From positions 2,356,001-2,420,000 of the forward strand of contig OX244046.1 of NCBI GenBank assembly GCA_945861085.1: a DNA stretch of 64,000 bases, written 5' to 3'. The stretch is from Clostridioides difficile_D. Lineage in GTDB: Bacteria > Bacillota > Clostridia > Peptostreptococcales > Peptostreptococcaceae. Under the pieces are notes generated by a model. The model saw only the letters and a program-made list of their open reading frames with translations, searched no databases and was not told the origin of the DNA. The stretch's first letter is position 1; every line of letters begins with the position of its first letter. This document shows positions 1 through 8,413 of this stretch, piece after piece. Position numbers and translations under genes: made by a program.

Positions 1-911
1 GTACACCTATGGAAAATAATCTGCTAGAATTATGGTCTATATTTGATTTTGTAATGCCTGGTTATTTATATAGTAAAGCAAAGTTTCAGGAATTGTTCAT
101 AAATAAAGAAAATAATGTTAAAAATTTGAAAAAACTAATAAAACCTTTTATTCTTAGAAGAAGTAAAAAACAAGTTATGAAAGAGCTTCCAGATAAGATT
201 GAGAAAAACTTTTTTGTTGAATTGAATAAAGACCAGAAAAAGATATATAGTGTATATGCAAAAGATATACAAGATAAAATAAAAGATAAAAATCTAAATA
301 AAGATAAAATAGTTATCTTTTCTTATTTAACCAAATTAAGACAACTTTGTTTAGAACCAAGCATAGTAGTAAAAGATTACAATAAAAAAAGTTCAAAAAT
401 TGAAACATGTTTAGAAATACTTAGGGATAGTATAAACGAAAACCACAAAATATTGTTATTTTCACAATTTACTTCTGTACTTAAGAGCATAAGTAAAGAA
501 CTTGATAGGTATAAAATTAAATACCATTATATAGATGGTAAAACTAATGCTAAAGAGAGACTTGAACTTGTAGATGAGTTTAATAATAGTATGGATAAAA
601 AAGTTTTTTTAATATCTTTAAAAGCAGGTGGAACTGGATTAAACCTTACAACTGCTGACATGGTAATTCACTTTGACCCATGGTGGAATCCATCAGTAGA
701 AAATCAAGCTAGTGATAGAGCTCATAGATTTGGACAAAAAAATTCAGTACAAGTTATAAAACTAATTGCTAAAGGCACTATAGAAGAAAAAATAATAAAG
801 TTACAAGAAAGTAAAAAAGAACTTATAAACCAATTTATAAATGGAGAACTTTCTAATGAAGGTGTATTAAGAAGTCTATCTGATGATGAGATAATGGATT
901 TATTTAATTAA
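1..911 (+). CDS. SNF2/SWI2-family helicase, C-terminal part (5' truncated by window)
   Basis: This is the C-terminal part of an SNF2-family DNA-dependent ATPase. The reading frame is open from base 1, and the first complete codons read TPMENN, which fits the end of the family's TGTPxENN motif, so the ATG at 9 is internal. Visible in order are the LRRSKKQV segment, then the second RecA lobe with ILLFSQFTSVL (motif IV), ISLKAGGTGLNLT (motif V) and DRAHRFGQ (motif VI). Proteins of this family translocate on duplex DNA and remodel protein-DNA complexes. The bacterial versions often carry a SWIM zinc finger at the N-terminus, which would lie outside the window. The ORF ends normally with TAA. An inverted repeat follows at 927-970. 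The family call is secure; the biological role is unknown. Confidence 0.93.
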   Translation, partial: TPMENNLLELWSIFDFVMPGYLYSKAKFQELFINKENNVKNLKKLIKPFILRRSKKQVMKELPDKIEKNFFVELNKDQKKIYSVYAKDIQDKIKDKNLNKDKIVIFSYLTKLRQLCLEPSIVVKDYNKKSSKIETCLEILRDSINENHKILLFSQFTSVLKSISKELDRYKIKYHYIDGKTNAKERLELVDEFNNSMDKKVFLISLKAGGTGLNLTTADMVIHFDPWWNPSVENQASDRAHRFGQKNSVQVIKLIAKGTIEEKIIKLQESKKELINQFINGELSNEGVLRSLSDDEIMDLFN

Positions 912-926
912 ATTATTTAATCTTAA

Positions 927-970
927 AGTTCCACTACATAAATTTATTCTAAAACTTATGTAGTGGAGCT
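927..970. terminator. Inverted repeat after SNF2 gene, weak terminator
   Basis: An approximately 15-bp stem (one mismatch) pairs 927-942 with 956-970 around a loop of about 13 bases. It lies between the convergent SNF2 (+) and hydrolase (-) genes. No clear T-run follows on either strand, so terminator function is only likely. Confidence 0.45.
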
Positions 971-1045
971 CTAAAGCTTATGTAAATAGAATTTGATATT
1001 ATATTCACTAAAATAGATATTATCAATACATAATAAATACACTAA

Positions 1046-1801
1046 CTATTCTTTTAAAAATTTTTTTGCTACATTTGAAAAATTTAGTCCATTTGATAAA
1101 ATTGCAGGATGACCACCTTCATCAAACAAGTGCATTTTACCATTTTTAATTTTTTCAATAAGCCCTAAAAACAAATTTTCATAAAAGTCATAAGTTACAA
1201 ATTCATCTTTTCTACTACCAGTTAAAAGTACCTCTGATTGAATAGTCTCTAGCGGTTTATGAAAAAATTTTTTTATAGTTTTATAGTGTTCAAGAATAGC
1301 TTCTGTATCATTATCCACAACTTTTTCCCAGTTTTCTCCTTGATTATAAATATAAAAAGCTTTTGCACCATCATCTTGTTTCGATGCTTCACGCTCTATT
1401 TTCACATTTTGCACAAATGACTCTAGAGGAACTTCTCCTTCAAAACTATCTGCAATTACCTTATTCACTAAATCAGGTCTTTCAAGTGCAACATTTAGTG
1501 CAACAAGAGCTCCTCCACTACTACCAATTATGTTTACTTTTTTATAATTCATTTTTTCTAAAAAACATATAACTTGCATAGCCTCATCAAACCATAAGTC
1601 AGCAGAAAACTTATCAACCATTTGAGATTTTCCATGACCTACAAAATCAATTAATATTACTTTATATTCATCTTTATAAAAATTGATTATATCGTTAAAC
1701 ATCTTAGAAGAGGCTGTATTCCCATGTAAAAAAAGTAATGGTGTACCATCTCCAATTTCATTATAGTAGCACTGTTTGTTATTATAGTTAAAATATGCCA
1801 T
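1046..1801 (-). CDS. Alpha/beta hydrolase
   Basis: A 251-residue cytosolic alpha/beta-hydrolase-fold enzyme with no signal peptide or membrane segment. HGN at 26-28 forms the oxyanion-hole region. GSSGG at 93-97 is the nucleophile elbow with Ser95. Asp199 (SRKDE) and His231 (EGGH) complete a plausible catalytic triad. The length is normal for the family. The start has a strong AGGGGG ribosome binding site about 7 bases upstream. The substrate cannot be read from the sequence; related enzymes are esterases, C-C hydrolases and haloperoxidase-like proteins. It stands alone, convergent with the SNF2 gene and separated from the helicase upstream by about 390 bases. Confidence 0.85.
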   Translation of the reverse strand: MAYFNYNNKQCYYNEIGDGTPLLFLHGNTASSKMFNDIINFYKDEYKVILIDFVGHGKSQMVDKFSADLWFDEAMQVICFLEKMNYKKVNIIGSSGGALVALNVALERPDLVNKVIADSFEGEVPLESFVQNVKIEREASKQDDGAKAFYIYNQGENWEKVVDNDTEAILEHYKTIKKFFHKPLETIQSEVLLTGSRKDEFVTYDFYENLFLGLIEKIKNGKMHLFDEGGHPAILSNGLNFSNVAKKFLKE

Positions 1802-1939
1802 ATATTTCCCCCTTTAATATTTCTATAATATATATTTATTACTTATATTTAAAATAACTATTATCATTATTAAGGATAGTATAATTCAAAATATAGATAA
1901 AATCAATAATCCCTTTATTTTATTTGTTGTTTATTTAAT

Positions 1940-2059
1940 TTATTCCAATTTAACTTCTATAAAATTTCTTTTTTGTGCGAAAATGTTCCTTCCATTTACA
2001 ACAATCATTCAAATGAATTCTTTGTGTACTTCGCTTAGTCCGTTTCCGAAATATTTCAT
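1940..2059 (-). other. Tiny ORF pair with a strong RBS, possible gene remnant
   Basis: In the 390-base gap 1802-2191 an AGAGGTG ribosome binding site on the minus strand sits 4-5 bases before an ATG at 2059. It opens a 16-codon ORF, MKYFGNGLSEVHKEFI, ending in TGA at 2009-2011. The same frame resumes at once with ATG at 2008 for 22 codons ending KRNFIEVKLE at 1940. The good start signal with an early in-frame stop suggests either a short peptide or a decayed gene. The rest of the gap holds nothing recognisable. Confidence 0.3.
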
Positions 2060-2191
2060 ATAACACCTCTTAATTAAATTCTTTTTCCTATTAATTTTAT
2101 TTTATCTAAACAAATAATAAGTTCTTTCTCATTTTTATAAAGATATAAAACTAATTCACTTGATTATACTTAATTAATAGCAATAATTAAA

Positions 2192-3685
2192 TTATCGTAT
2201 ATCTCTTTTCACCTTAACCATCTTTTTCTTTATAGGTATCTCCTTATATTTTTTTAATATCAAATCTCCCTTATAATTTAATATATCTACATATGAACAT
2301 AAATCTTGAACTTCAATTACACCTATATCATCATTAGTGATACCTTTTATATTACTAAATGCCCCAACTACATCTAAGACTCTTATTTTCTTCTTTTTAC
2401 CAGCATTTAAATATAATTTAACAACTTCACTTTCTGTATTTGGTTTTATCTCTTTACTTTTGTAAGAATTTTTATCAGCTTTTTTTCTCTTTGATACTTT
2501 TTTTAGGATTGCTTTTGAATGTTCTTCAAATAAAACTTTGCCCTGCGTAATTCTACTTTGTTCTATATCTTTTAATTCATTTATTTTATATCCTATATAC
2601 ATTTCTATACTCTCTATATATTTTTCATCCTTTTCAGTTACTATAGTAATGGCCTTTCCACTATTTCCTTTTCTTCCAGTTCTACCTATTCTATGTATAT
2701 AGTTTTCTTTGTCTTGTGGCACATCATAATTTATTACTAAAGAAATATCATCAATATGTATTCCTCTCGATGCTACATCACTACTAACTAATACATTAAA
2801 CTTTTGATTTTTAAAATCCTTAATCACAAAAATTCTTCTTTCTTGCGATAAATCTGCATGTAACTCTCTTATCAAAAAACCTTCTTTACTCATTTTATTA
2901 TATAATTTAGATACTTTTTCTTTAGTATTACAAAATATTATTACACTTTTTGGATTTTCGCTGTATATTAATTCTTTTAAAATGATATACTTCTCTCTTT
3001 CATTTGCCTTGATTATTTTGTCATCTATTTGTCTTGTTCTTTGATTGGTATTACTTTCATTTTCCTTTATATTTATAACACTGTAATCTGGCATATATTT
3101 TTCACATACATATTTTATCTCTTCACCTATTGTAGCTGAGAAAAGACCTACTATTTTCTCTTTAGGTAGATTTGTTAATATATTTTCCATTTGTTCAACA
3201 AATCCTTTATTAAACATTTTATCAGCCTCATCTATTACTAAATATTTTATGTTTTCCAACTTAACAGTACCTTTATTTATATGGTCAATTATTCTACCTG
3301 GAGTAGCTACAACAATATGAACCCTTTGCTTTAACTCAGCTATTTGTTCTTTTATAGATTGTTTGCCAAATATAGCACTACATCTCACCTTTTTTAGCCT
3401 TCCTATATTTGATACCTCATCTTTTACTTGCAAAGCTAATTCTCTTGTTGGAACTACTATAAGAGCTTGAATATTATTGCACTCTACATCTATATTCTCA
3501 CATATAGGTATTGCAAAACTTGCTGTTTTTCCACTTCCTGTATTTGACTTCACTGCTATGTTTTGACCATCCAACAATTTTGGAATAACCTCTACTTGTA
3601 CTCTAGAAGGTATATTATATTCTAAACTCTTTAATGACTTAAGTATCTTTTCATTTAATTTAAAACTTTCAAATGTATATTTCAT
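2192..3685 (-). CDS. DEAD-box RNA helicase, DbpA/YxiN-like
   Basis: An ATP-dependent RNA helicase of 497 residues. The Q-motif glutamine is near residue 30. Walker A SNTGSGKT is at 47-54, motif Ia PTREL at 79-83, DEAD at 152-155 and SAT at 183-185. HRIGRTGRKG (motif VI) lies near the end of the second RecA domain. After a basic linker the last ~75 residues, from about SEVVKLYLNAGKKKKI, look like the DbpA-type RNA-binding domain. In DbpA/YxiN that domain targets the enzyme to a 23S rRNA hairpin for 50S assembly. The start follows an AAGGTGG ribosome binding site. The helicase call is secure, while the rRNA-specific role rests on the C-terminal domain resemblance. It is monocistronic. Confidence 0.9.
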   Translation of the reverse strand: MKYTFESFKLNEKILKSLKSLEYNIPSRVQVEVIPKLLDGQNIAVKSNTGSGKTASFAIPICENIDVECNNIQALIVVPTRELALQVKDEVSNIGRLKKVRCSAIFGKQSIKEQIAELKQRVHIVVATPGRIIDHINKGTVKLENIKYLVIDEADKMFNKGFVEQMENILTNLPKEKIVGLFSATIGEEIKYVCEKYMPDYSVINIKENESNTNQRTRQIDDKIIKANEREKYIILKELIYSENPKSVIIFCNTKEKVSKLYNKMSKEGFLIRELHADLSQERRIFVIKDFKNQKFNVLVSSDVASRGIHIDDISLVINYDVPQDKENYIHRIGRTGRKGNSGKAITIVTEKDEKYIESIEMYIGYKINELKDIEQSRITQGKVLFEEHSKAILKKVSKRKKADKNSYKSKEIKPNTESEVVKLYLNAGKKKKIRVLDVVGAFSNIKGITNDDIGVIEVQDLCSYVDILNYKGDLILKKYKEIPIKKKMVKVKRDIR

Positions 3686-3852
3686 ATATTACCACCTTGT
3701 TATATTTATCTTGTTTCTTATATTTTTCTACATTATATTATTATAATACAAAGTTGTGATATTTTTATATTATTTATTAGATTGAAGATAAAAATAGATA
3801 TTATACAAAGCTATAGTTTAACACCAAATCAATTAAATTTTTACATTTAAAT

Positions 3853-3891
3853 ACCCCTTGAAAACACTGATAAATCAATATTTTCAAGGGA
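3853..3891 (-). terminator. Hairpin downstream of the amidase gene
   Basis: A 12-13 bp stem (CCCTTGAAAA.../...TTTTCAAGGG) closes a loop of about 13 bases. It begins some 120 bases after the stop codon of the minus-strand amidase gene at 4012. The bases after it on the minus strand are AT-rich rather than pure T. The 326-base gap 3686-4011 shows nothing else. Confidence 0.5.
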
Positions 3892-4011
3892 TATTTCTTG
3901 TTGATAACTAAACTAATATATCTTTTGTAAGTTTAAATTATACTAATATATTGTATTTTAGTTTGTATCTAAGATTAAAAGGTATTAATCAACACCTAAA
4001 TCACCATAATC

Positions 4012-4554
4012 TCACATATTTATATCTTTATTCAATATACCTTCTGTAATCAATCGTGCTATATAATCATAACCTGCTTCATCTGCTTTGTTACAATCAT
4101 CCACATTATCACAGAAAAAACTTTCAATCTGTATTGCAACTGGATTTGTATTTCTCAATATATATAAATTTTCTCTTTTTTTAGCTCCTCTATTTTCAAA
4201 TAATTCTCCAAGTCTATTAGATACTCTTTTAGCATATTCTAAACCTTCATTACCATAATAAAGCACTTCTGTACCAGATTTTGTTCCGTCACCTTTATTT
4301 AAATGTAGCTCTACTAACAAATCGTATTTACCACTATTTACCTTTGGAACTCTATAGAAAAACTCTTCTCTCTCTGACATAAAATGTCTTTCTGGGCAAA
4401 TTATTACATCTACTGTATTACCTTGACTTATAAGCATCTCAGCTAATATAGGAGCTAATTTTTTGTTATAATTATATTCATCAACTATACCATTTACACC
4501 TGTACTTTTACCACCTTTTAGTATACTATGACCTACTGTTATGCATATTTTCAT
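4012..4554 (-). CDS. N-acetylmuramoyl-L-alanine amidase, CD27L-type catalytic domain
   Basis: A 180-residue amidase_3-type zinc peptidoglycan hydrolase that cleaves the bond between muramic acid and the stem peptide. It aligns throughout with the catalytic domain of the C. difficile phage endolysin CD27L (starts MKICITVGHS). Zinc ligands are His9, Glu26 and His84, and Glu144 (IESFFCD) is the catalytic glutamate, in the same register as CD27L. It has no signal peptide, and the C-terminal cell-wall-targeting domain of the endolysin is absent: the protein stops right after the catalytic domain. No holin or phage structural genes lie nearby. The two upstream genes encode SPOCS-like proteins, so a spore or mother-cell lysis role is possible but is inference. 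Confidence 0.88.
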   Translation of the reverse strand: MKICITVGHSILKGGKSTGVNGIVDEYNYNKKLAPILAEMLISQGNTVDVIICPERHFMSEREEFFYRVPKVNSGKYDLLVELHLNKGDGTKSGTEVLYYGNEGLEYAKRVSNRLGELFENRGAKKRENLYILRNTNPVAIQIESFFCDNVDDCNKADEAGYDYIARLITEGILNKDINM

Positions 4555-4857
4555 TTACTTTTTTCACCCTCTTTTAAGCCAATTTTTATATAATAGTAAT
4601 ATAATTTTAAAGTTATTACTAATAATAATATATTAATTGGAGAAGGCAAAAGTTCTCTGTGATTATCATTTTTTCAACATATTTGTCTTATTTTATCGTA
4701 AATCTATACATTTGAAATATTATATTACACATAATACTTATCATTATTTAAAACTAACAATTTCTATTAATCATTTGCATCTATAAGACATATGATAATA
4801 TCTTTCTTCCTTTAATCAAAGACTAATGCAACAAATTCAAATTTTAGGTTTGAATAA
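4555..4857. other. Intergenic region, no gene seen
   Basis: 303 AT-rich bases between the SPOCS/DUF11-like gene and the amidase gene. I see no convincing ORF, terminator or consensus promoter. The amidase ribosome binding site (AGAGGGTG) lies at its left edge. Confidence 0.5.
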
Positions 4858-5805
4858 TTAATAATACAATAATAGTGATGTATTTATAAATAATTCATCT
4901 GGATTCAATTCATTTATTGATGTATATTCAATTTTTATATTTATCTCTTTCATATCTTCATAAACAATTCCAACTGGTGAACAAATTAAACAAGAAAATC
5001 CAAAAGTTTTCATTATCTTTTTGATTTTATTGTCACTAAAACTTATTTGTTTTCTATAATCACTTATATTTTCATTATTATTTTGTACATCATTGTTATA
5101 ATAATCATCTTCTTGAATATTATTAGATTTTTTTACCATTTTAAATCTACTCCGATTTTTATAACTATAGTCCATTTCAAACTCTATACTTCCAAAAACT
5201 ATTAAATCACATAGTTTCGTATCTTTGCCTTTATTTATAGAGTTTTTCATAATTTTAACATCAAATACTTTACTATTTATATTTACTTTTAATATTTCCT
5301 TTAAATTTTTAGGTGCCTTTAAAGTATTACTTATATTTAACTGCTTAAAAACAGTTTTATTTATACTCGTATAGACTTTATTGCTTTCTACTGATATTCT
5401 TGTTGGAAATTTTTCTAAATCATACTTATAGTAATAGTATATATTGGCATTATTCTTTATAACTCTATATGACGAATTTGGCAAAACCACACTTTTAAAA
5501 GATATTATTTTTTTGCAACTTGCATCTATTCTTCCTATGTAAAAACCTTGTTTTGGGTCTAATCCACACTTTATAATACCATTAACTTTTACAGTATTAT
5601 TTATAAACTCTATATATTTAGAAATATAGTCTTTGAAAAATATATTTCCAGTTTTATACCTACTCATATTTGTAACAATAACAGTATAGGTCAAAATATC
5701 AAATACAGATGCACATTTTTTATCAACATATTTTTCTACTTTTAAAATACTTCCACTTACATCATTTGAAAAGACATCATTAAAAGTAGTTTTCGCTATT
5801 CTCAT
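4858..5805 (-). CDS. DUF11-like plus SPOCS-like (DUF3794) domain protein
   Basis: About 315 residues, function unknown. The N-terminal part (roughly 15-110) contains TYTVIVTN followed by INNTVKVNG, the signature of the DUF11 / conserved-repeat beta domain seen in surface proteins. The C-terminal part (from about 165) resembles the SPOCS (DUF3794) domain of spore-associated proteins: a strand pair around VFDVKIMKN, then DLIVFGSIEFEMDYSY, and a final beta region. A charged, Asn-rich linker (about 230-255) lies within it. There is no signal peptide. I place the start at the ATG at 5805, because the in-frame GTG three codons earlier is part of the AAAGGTGG ribosome binding site. It follows the next gene upstream by under 30 bases and is probably co-transcribed with it. 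Confidence 0.7.
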   Translation of the reverse strand: MRIAKTTFNDVFSNDVSGSILKVEKYVDKKCASVFDILTYTVIVTNMSRYKTGNIFFKDYISKYIEFINNTVKVNGIIKCGLDPKQGFYIGRIDASCKKIISFKSVVLPNSSYRVIKNNANIYYYYKYDLEKFPTRISVESNKVYTSINKTVFKQLNISNTLKAPKNLKEILKVNINSKVFDVKIMKNSINKGKDTKLCDLIVFGSIEFEMDYSYKNRSRFKMVKKSNNIQEDDYYNNDVQNNNENISDYRKQISFSDNKIKKIMKTFGFSCLICSPVGIVYEDMKEINIKIEYTSINELNPDELFINTSLLLYY

Positions 5806-5832
5806 TGCATCCACCTTTCTATAATTTAAAGA

Positions 5833-6333
5833 TTACTCTCTTTTAGAATTATTTTCATAACTTATAATTGCAGTCACACTAATAAATAAATTATTATAAT
5901 CTAAAATAGACGTTGTCATGTCTTGTATAAAATACTTTAAATTAATTTTATCTTTATTTTCTGTCTTTCTAGGCATTTGTATAAATGTGCTAAATGGTAT
6001 TTTCAATTTAAGTATATTTTTTTTGTTAGAATTTTTATTTCTCTTATTACCTACATAATCTAGTATTACATCAGTATCTATATCGCCAACTAAAATCAAC
6101 TTCTTTCCTGTCATTTGCTCATCTTCTAATGATGCACATTGCATAGTATCAATAAGACTTATATTATGAACATTCATATTGCAAACAGATGCATCTAATG
6201 AATTTATTACATATTTTTTAGAAGCTAATTTAAAATTTTTATATGTATTAAACTGAGATAAATAAAAAGTATTTTCTAGTCTTTCACATCTTTCAAAATT
6301 ATAGATTACCTTATTATTTTCATACATAATCAC
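5833..6333 (-). CDS. SPOCS-like (DUF3794) domain protein
   Basis: A 166-residue protein with no signal peptide. The core TGKKLILVGDIDTDVILDY, then IPFSTFIQMP and a final LFISVTAIISYENN strand, matches the layout of the SPOCS/DUF3794 domain. That domain occurs in Clostridia proteins linked to spore coat assembly and LysM-type spore proteins. The start is GTG at 6333, 6 bases after GGGAG; an ATG two codons later is the alternative. It is the first gene of a minus-strand pair with the DUF11/SPOCS gene, and the amidase gene may extend the unit. No sporulation sigma promoter could be made out with confidence. Confidence 0.68.
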   Translation of the reverse strand: MIMYENNKVIYNFERCERLENTFYLSQFNTYKNFKLASKKYVINSLDASVCNMNVHNISLIDTMQCASLEDEQMTGKKLILVGDIDTDVILDYVGNKRNKNSNKKNILKLKIPFSTFIQMPRKTENKDKINLKYFIQDMTTSILDYNNLFISVTAIISYENNSKRE

Positions 6334-6508
6334 ATCAATCTCCCTATATCTATATATTAATACTATTCATAAAAACTACTTCAAATTACCATTTTTAATT
6401 ATTCACTATCTAGTTGCTGCCCATTTTAAGACATCATAATTTTTGACATGCATTAATTTCTATTTGACAGTAAAAATCTATCTTGGCATTTTTCATTTTA
6501 TATACCCA

Positions 6509-6537
6509 TTGACTTTTTTTATATAATTGATTATAAT
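6509..6537 (+). promoter_or_regulatory. Sigma-A promoter of the MFS gene
   Basis: TTGACT at 6509-6514 and TATAAT at 6532-6537 are separated by exactly 17 bases. This is a near-perfect housekeeping promoter, about 48 bases before the MFS start codon. Transcription should start near 6544, inside the palindromic operator. Confidence 0.85.
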
Positions 6538-6544
6538 TTTTATA

Positions 6545-6559
6545 GACCGACGGTCAGTC
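6545..6559 (+). promoter_or_regulatory. Candidate TetR-family operator
   Basis: GACCGACGGTC at 6545-6555 is a perfect 5-1-5 palindrome, followed by AGTC. It is markedly GC-rich for this DNA and sits immediately downstream of the -10 element at the expected start site, where a bound repressor would block transcription. GACCG-N-CGGTC is a common core of TetR/AcrR-type operators. No TetR gene adjoins; the only one in the window is at 33257. Confidence 0.7.
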
Positions 6560-6584
6560 ATAAAAAAAGAGAGGTGTTCTATAA

Positions 6585-7841
6585 ATGCAAAATTTAGATA
6601 AAATAAATAATTCTTTTAACAAAAACTTTAACCTTATGATATTTGGTCAAATTATATCTATACTGGGTTCATCATTATTAAGATTTGGTCTTTCTACTTA
6701 TATTTTAGACATAACAGGGCGTGCAGATATTTTTGCAACTTTATATGCAATCTCAAATATCCCCCTTCTATTGTCTCCAATTGGTGGTGCAATAGCTGAC
6801 ATATTCAATCGTAGAAATCTAATGGTTATATTTGATTTTATGAGTTCTATAATTATTCTCACTTTTATCTGTCTTTTTTCTACTCTAAATAATTCTATTG
6901 TATTAATTGGTATTGTTATGATAAGCCTATCTATTATTAGTTGTATGTATCAACCTACTGTACAGGCAAGTATACCTTTAATAGTAAATGAAAAAGATTT
7001 AGAACAAGCCAATGGAATTGTAAATGGAATAGGTGCACTCTCAAGTATGTTTGCTCCTGTACTTGGAGGTATTTTATATGGTCTTATTGGAATTAAAATG
7101 CTTCTTATTATAAGTTGTATTGCATTTTTTTTATCAGCAGTAATGGAAATGTTTATTTATATACCTTTTAACAAAAGAGAATTTAATGGAGACATAATAA
7201 TGACCATAGTTAGTGACATGAAAAAAGGCTTCTCTTATGTTATAAAGCAACCTTATATTAATAAAGCTATGATTCTAGCAGCTTCTTTAAATTTATTTTT
7301 AACTCCATTCTTACTTGTAGGAATACAATACATTTTACGTATAACAATGCATAGTAGTAATAATATGTATGGCATAGGGATAGGAATTATTGAATTTAGT
7401 AGTGTTTTAGGTGCACTTTCAATAGGTCTGTTTGCTAAAAAAATGAAAATGAATACACTATATCGCTGGTTAATGCTAATTAGTATTTTGATGATACCAA
7501 TGGCCATTTCTATTTCACCTTCAATGCTTAGACTAGGATATTATCCATCTTTTATATTACTATTTATTTGTGTTATACCTATAGCCATATCTATGACAAT
7601 TATTACTATATTCGTTTTAACTATTGTTCAAAAACAAACACCTAATGAATTATTGGGGAAAGTAATGGCTACTATTACAGCTGTATCACAGTGTGTTGCT
7701 CCAGTTGGTCAAATTATGCATGGAAAATTATTTGAAGTTTTCAGTTCTAAAGTTTATATACCTATAGTATGTATGTTCATAATTATGCTATCAATTTCAA
7801 TCCTTGCTAAGTATCTGTATAAGAATGAATCAAAAGCATAA
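6585..7841 (+). CDS. Major facilitator superfamily exporter
   Basis: A 418-residue integral membrane protein with about 12 hydrophobic segments. The first is at roughly 16-38 (FNLMIFGQIISILGSSLLRF). The MFS loop 2-3 signature appears as GGAIADIFNRRNLM near 75-90. The overall pattern is that of the MefA/enterobactin-exporter-like MFS_3 group, many of which expel antibiotics or toxic compounds by proton antiport. Substrate unknown. The ribosome binding site is AGAGGTG about 10 bases before the ATG. Expression is probably repressible through the palindrome at 6545-6559. An AT-only hairpin follows at 7845-7877. The gene stands alone. Confidence 0.85.
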   Translation: MQNLDKINNSFNKNFNLMIFGQIISILGSSLLRFGLSTYILDITGRADIFATLYAISNIPLLLSPIGGAIADIFNRRNLMVIFDFMSSIIILTFICLFSTLNNSIVLIGIVMISLSIISCMYQPTVQASIPLIVNEKDLEQANGIVNGIGALSSMFAPVLGGILYGLIGIKMLLIISCIAFFLSAVMEMFIYIPFNKREFNGDIIMTIVSDMKKGFSYVIKQPYINKAMILAASLNLFLTPFLLVGIQYILRITMHSSNNMYGIGIGIIEFSSVLGALSIGLFAKKMKMNTLYRWLMLISILMIPMAISISPSMLRLGYYPSFILLFICVIPIAISMTIITIFVLTIVQKQTPNELLGKVMATITAVSQCVAPVGQIMHGKLFEVFSSKVYIPIVCMFIIMLSISILAKYLYKNESKA

Positions 7842-7844
7842 AAT

Positions 7845-7877
7845 ATAAAAGAATTAAAAAACATTTAATTCTTTTAT
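7845..7877 (+). terminator. AT-only hairpin after the MFS gene
   Basis: A perfect 14-bp stem (7845-7858 with 7864-7877) with a 5-base loop lies 4 bases after the stop codon. It is followed by A rather than T residues, so termination may be weak. Confidence 0.5.
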
Positions 7878-7957
7878 AAAAAGCAACAGATAAATAAAGT
7901 ATGACACATTATTATTTGTTGCTTTATTCATTAGAACTATTTTTATTAAATATACAA

Positions 7958-8112
7958 TTATACTTCTATGTCTTCGACTTTTGAGATAAACCATAAATAC
8001 GAAAGACTAGCTAATACTGCTGCTACTATCCAGACAGTAATAAAAGGAATATATGTGTGAATCAGTCTTTGTTTTTAGTGTTTATTAAACCTTTCAAATT
8101 TGATTCTTTCAT
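7958..8112 (-). pseudogene. Remnant or frameshifted small membrane protein gene
   Basis: Minus strand. ATG at 8112 opens MKESNLKGLINTKNKD and stops at 8062-8064. Shifting by one base near that stop opens a second frame that runs to TAA at 7958-7960. Its product includes a hydrophobic helix, IPFITVWIVAAVLASLSYLW, and ends FISKVEDIEV. Together the two pieces look like the N-terminus and last membrane helix of a transporter with a large internal deletion, or a roughly 50-residue one-helix protein broken by a frameshift. The start has no good ribosome binding site. The gap 7842-8413 otherwise holds repeats and a doubtful small ORF. Confidence 0.45.
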
Positions 8113-8131
8113 AAAATAATATCACTTTAAA

Positions 8132-8194
8132 TAGACAATATAGTATCTTATTCAAGAATACTATCTTCAATTTAAAAAGTCAATATATTGTCTA
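8132..8194. repeat. Nested inverted repeat
   Basis: TAGACAATATA (8132-8142) pairs perfectly with TATATTGTCTA (8184-8194). Inside it TAGTAT and ATACTA form a second hairpin. The 63-base cruciform-like element lies in the debris gap and has no obvious gene to serve. Confidence 0.45.
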
Positions 8195-8224
8195 AAATAA
8201 AATTTATATTTATTGAAAGGTACA

Positions 8225-8302
8225 ATGGGTATGGTATATATTGAAATAATTCAAATATTTAATATTACTTGGGCAAGGTTTTCAATATTAAAAATAATAT
8301 AA
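8225..8302 (+). other. Doubtful 25-codon ORF
   Basis: ATG at 8225, preceded by GAAAGG, opens MGMVYIEIIQIFNITWARF and continues to TAA at 8300-8302, where the next hairpin begins. It is hydrophobic and has a usable ribosome binding site but no promoter or known relative. It could be chance or a gene fragment. Confidence 0.2.
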
Positions 8303-8348
8303 AAATAGTGACTATCTTAATTATTAAAATTAATATAGTCACTATTTT
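8302..8348 (-). terminator. Terminator of the lipoprotein operon
   Basis: A perfect 14-bp stem (AAAATAGTGACTAT, 8302-8315, with 8335-8348). On the minus strand it is followed by an AT-rich tract ending in TTTTT. It lies 66 bases after the stop of the minus-strand lipoprotein gene. Confidence 0.75.
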
Positions 8349-8413
8349 GTATAGTCTAATTAAATATCATTTTATTTTATATGTGAGTTTAATATAATTT
8401 ATTTTAATTAAAT

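Noticed and set aside
4012..4554. Prophage remnant around the endolysin-like amidase
   Set aside because: No integrase, holin, tail or capsid gene lies nearby, and its neighbours look spore-related instead.
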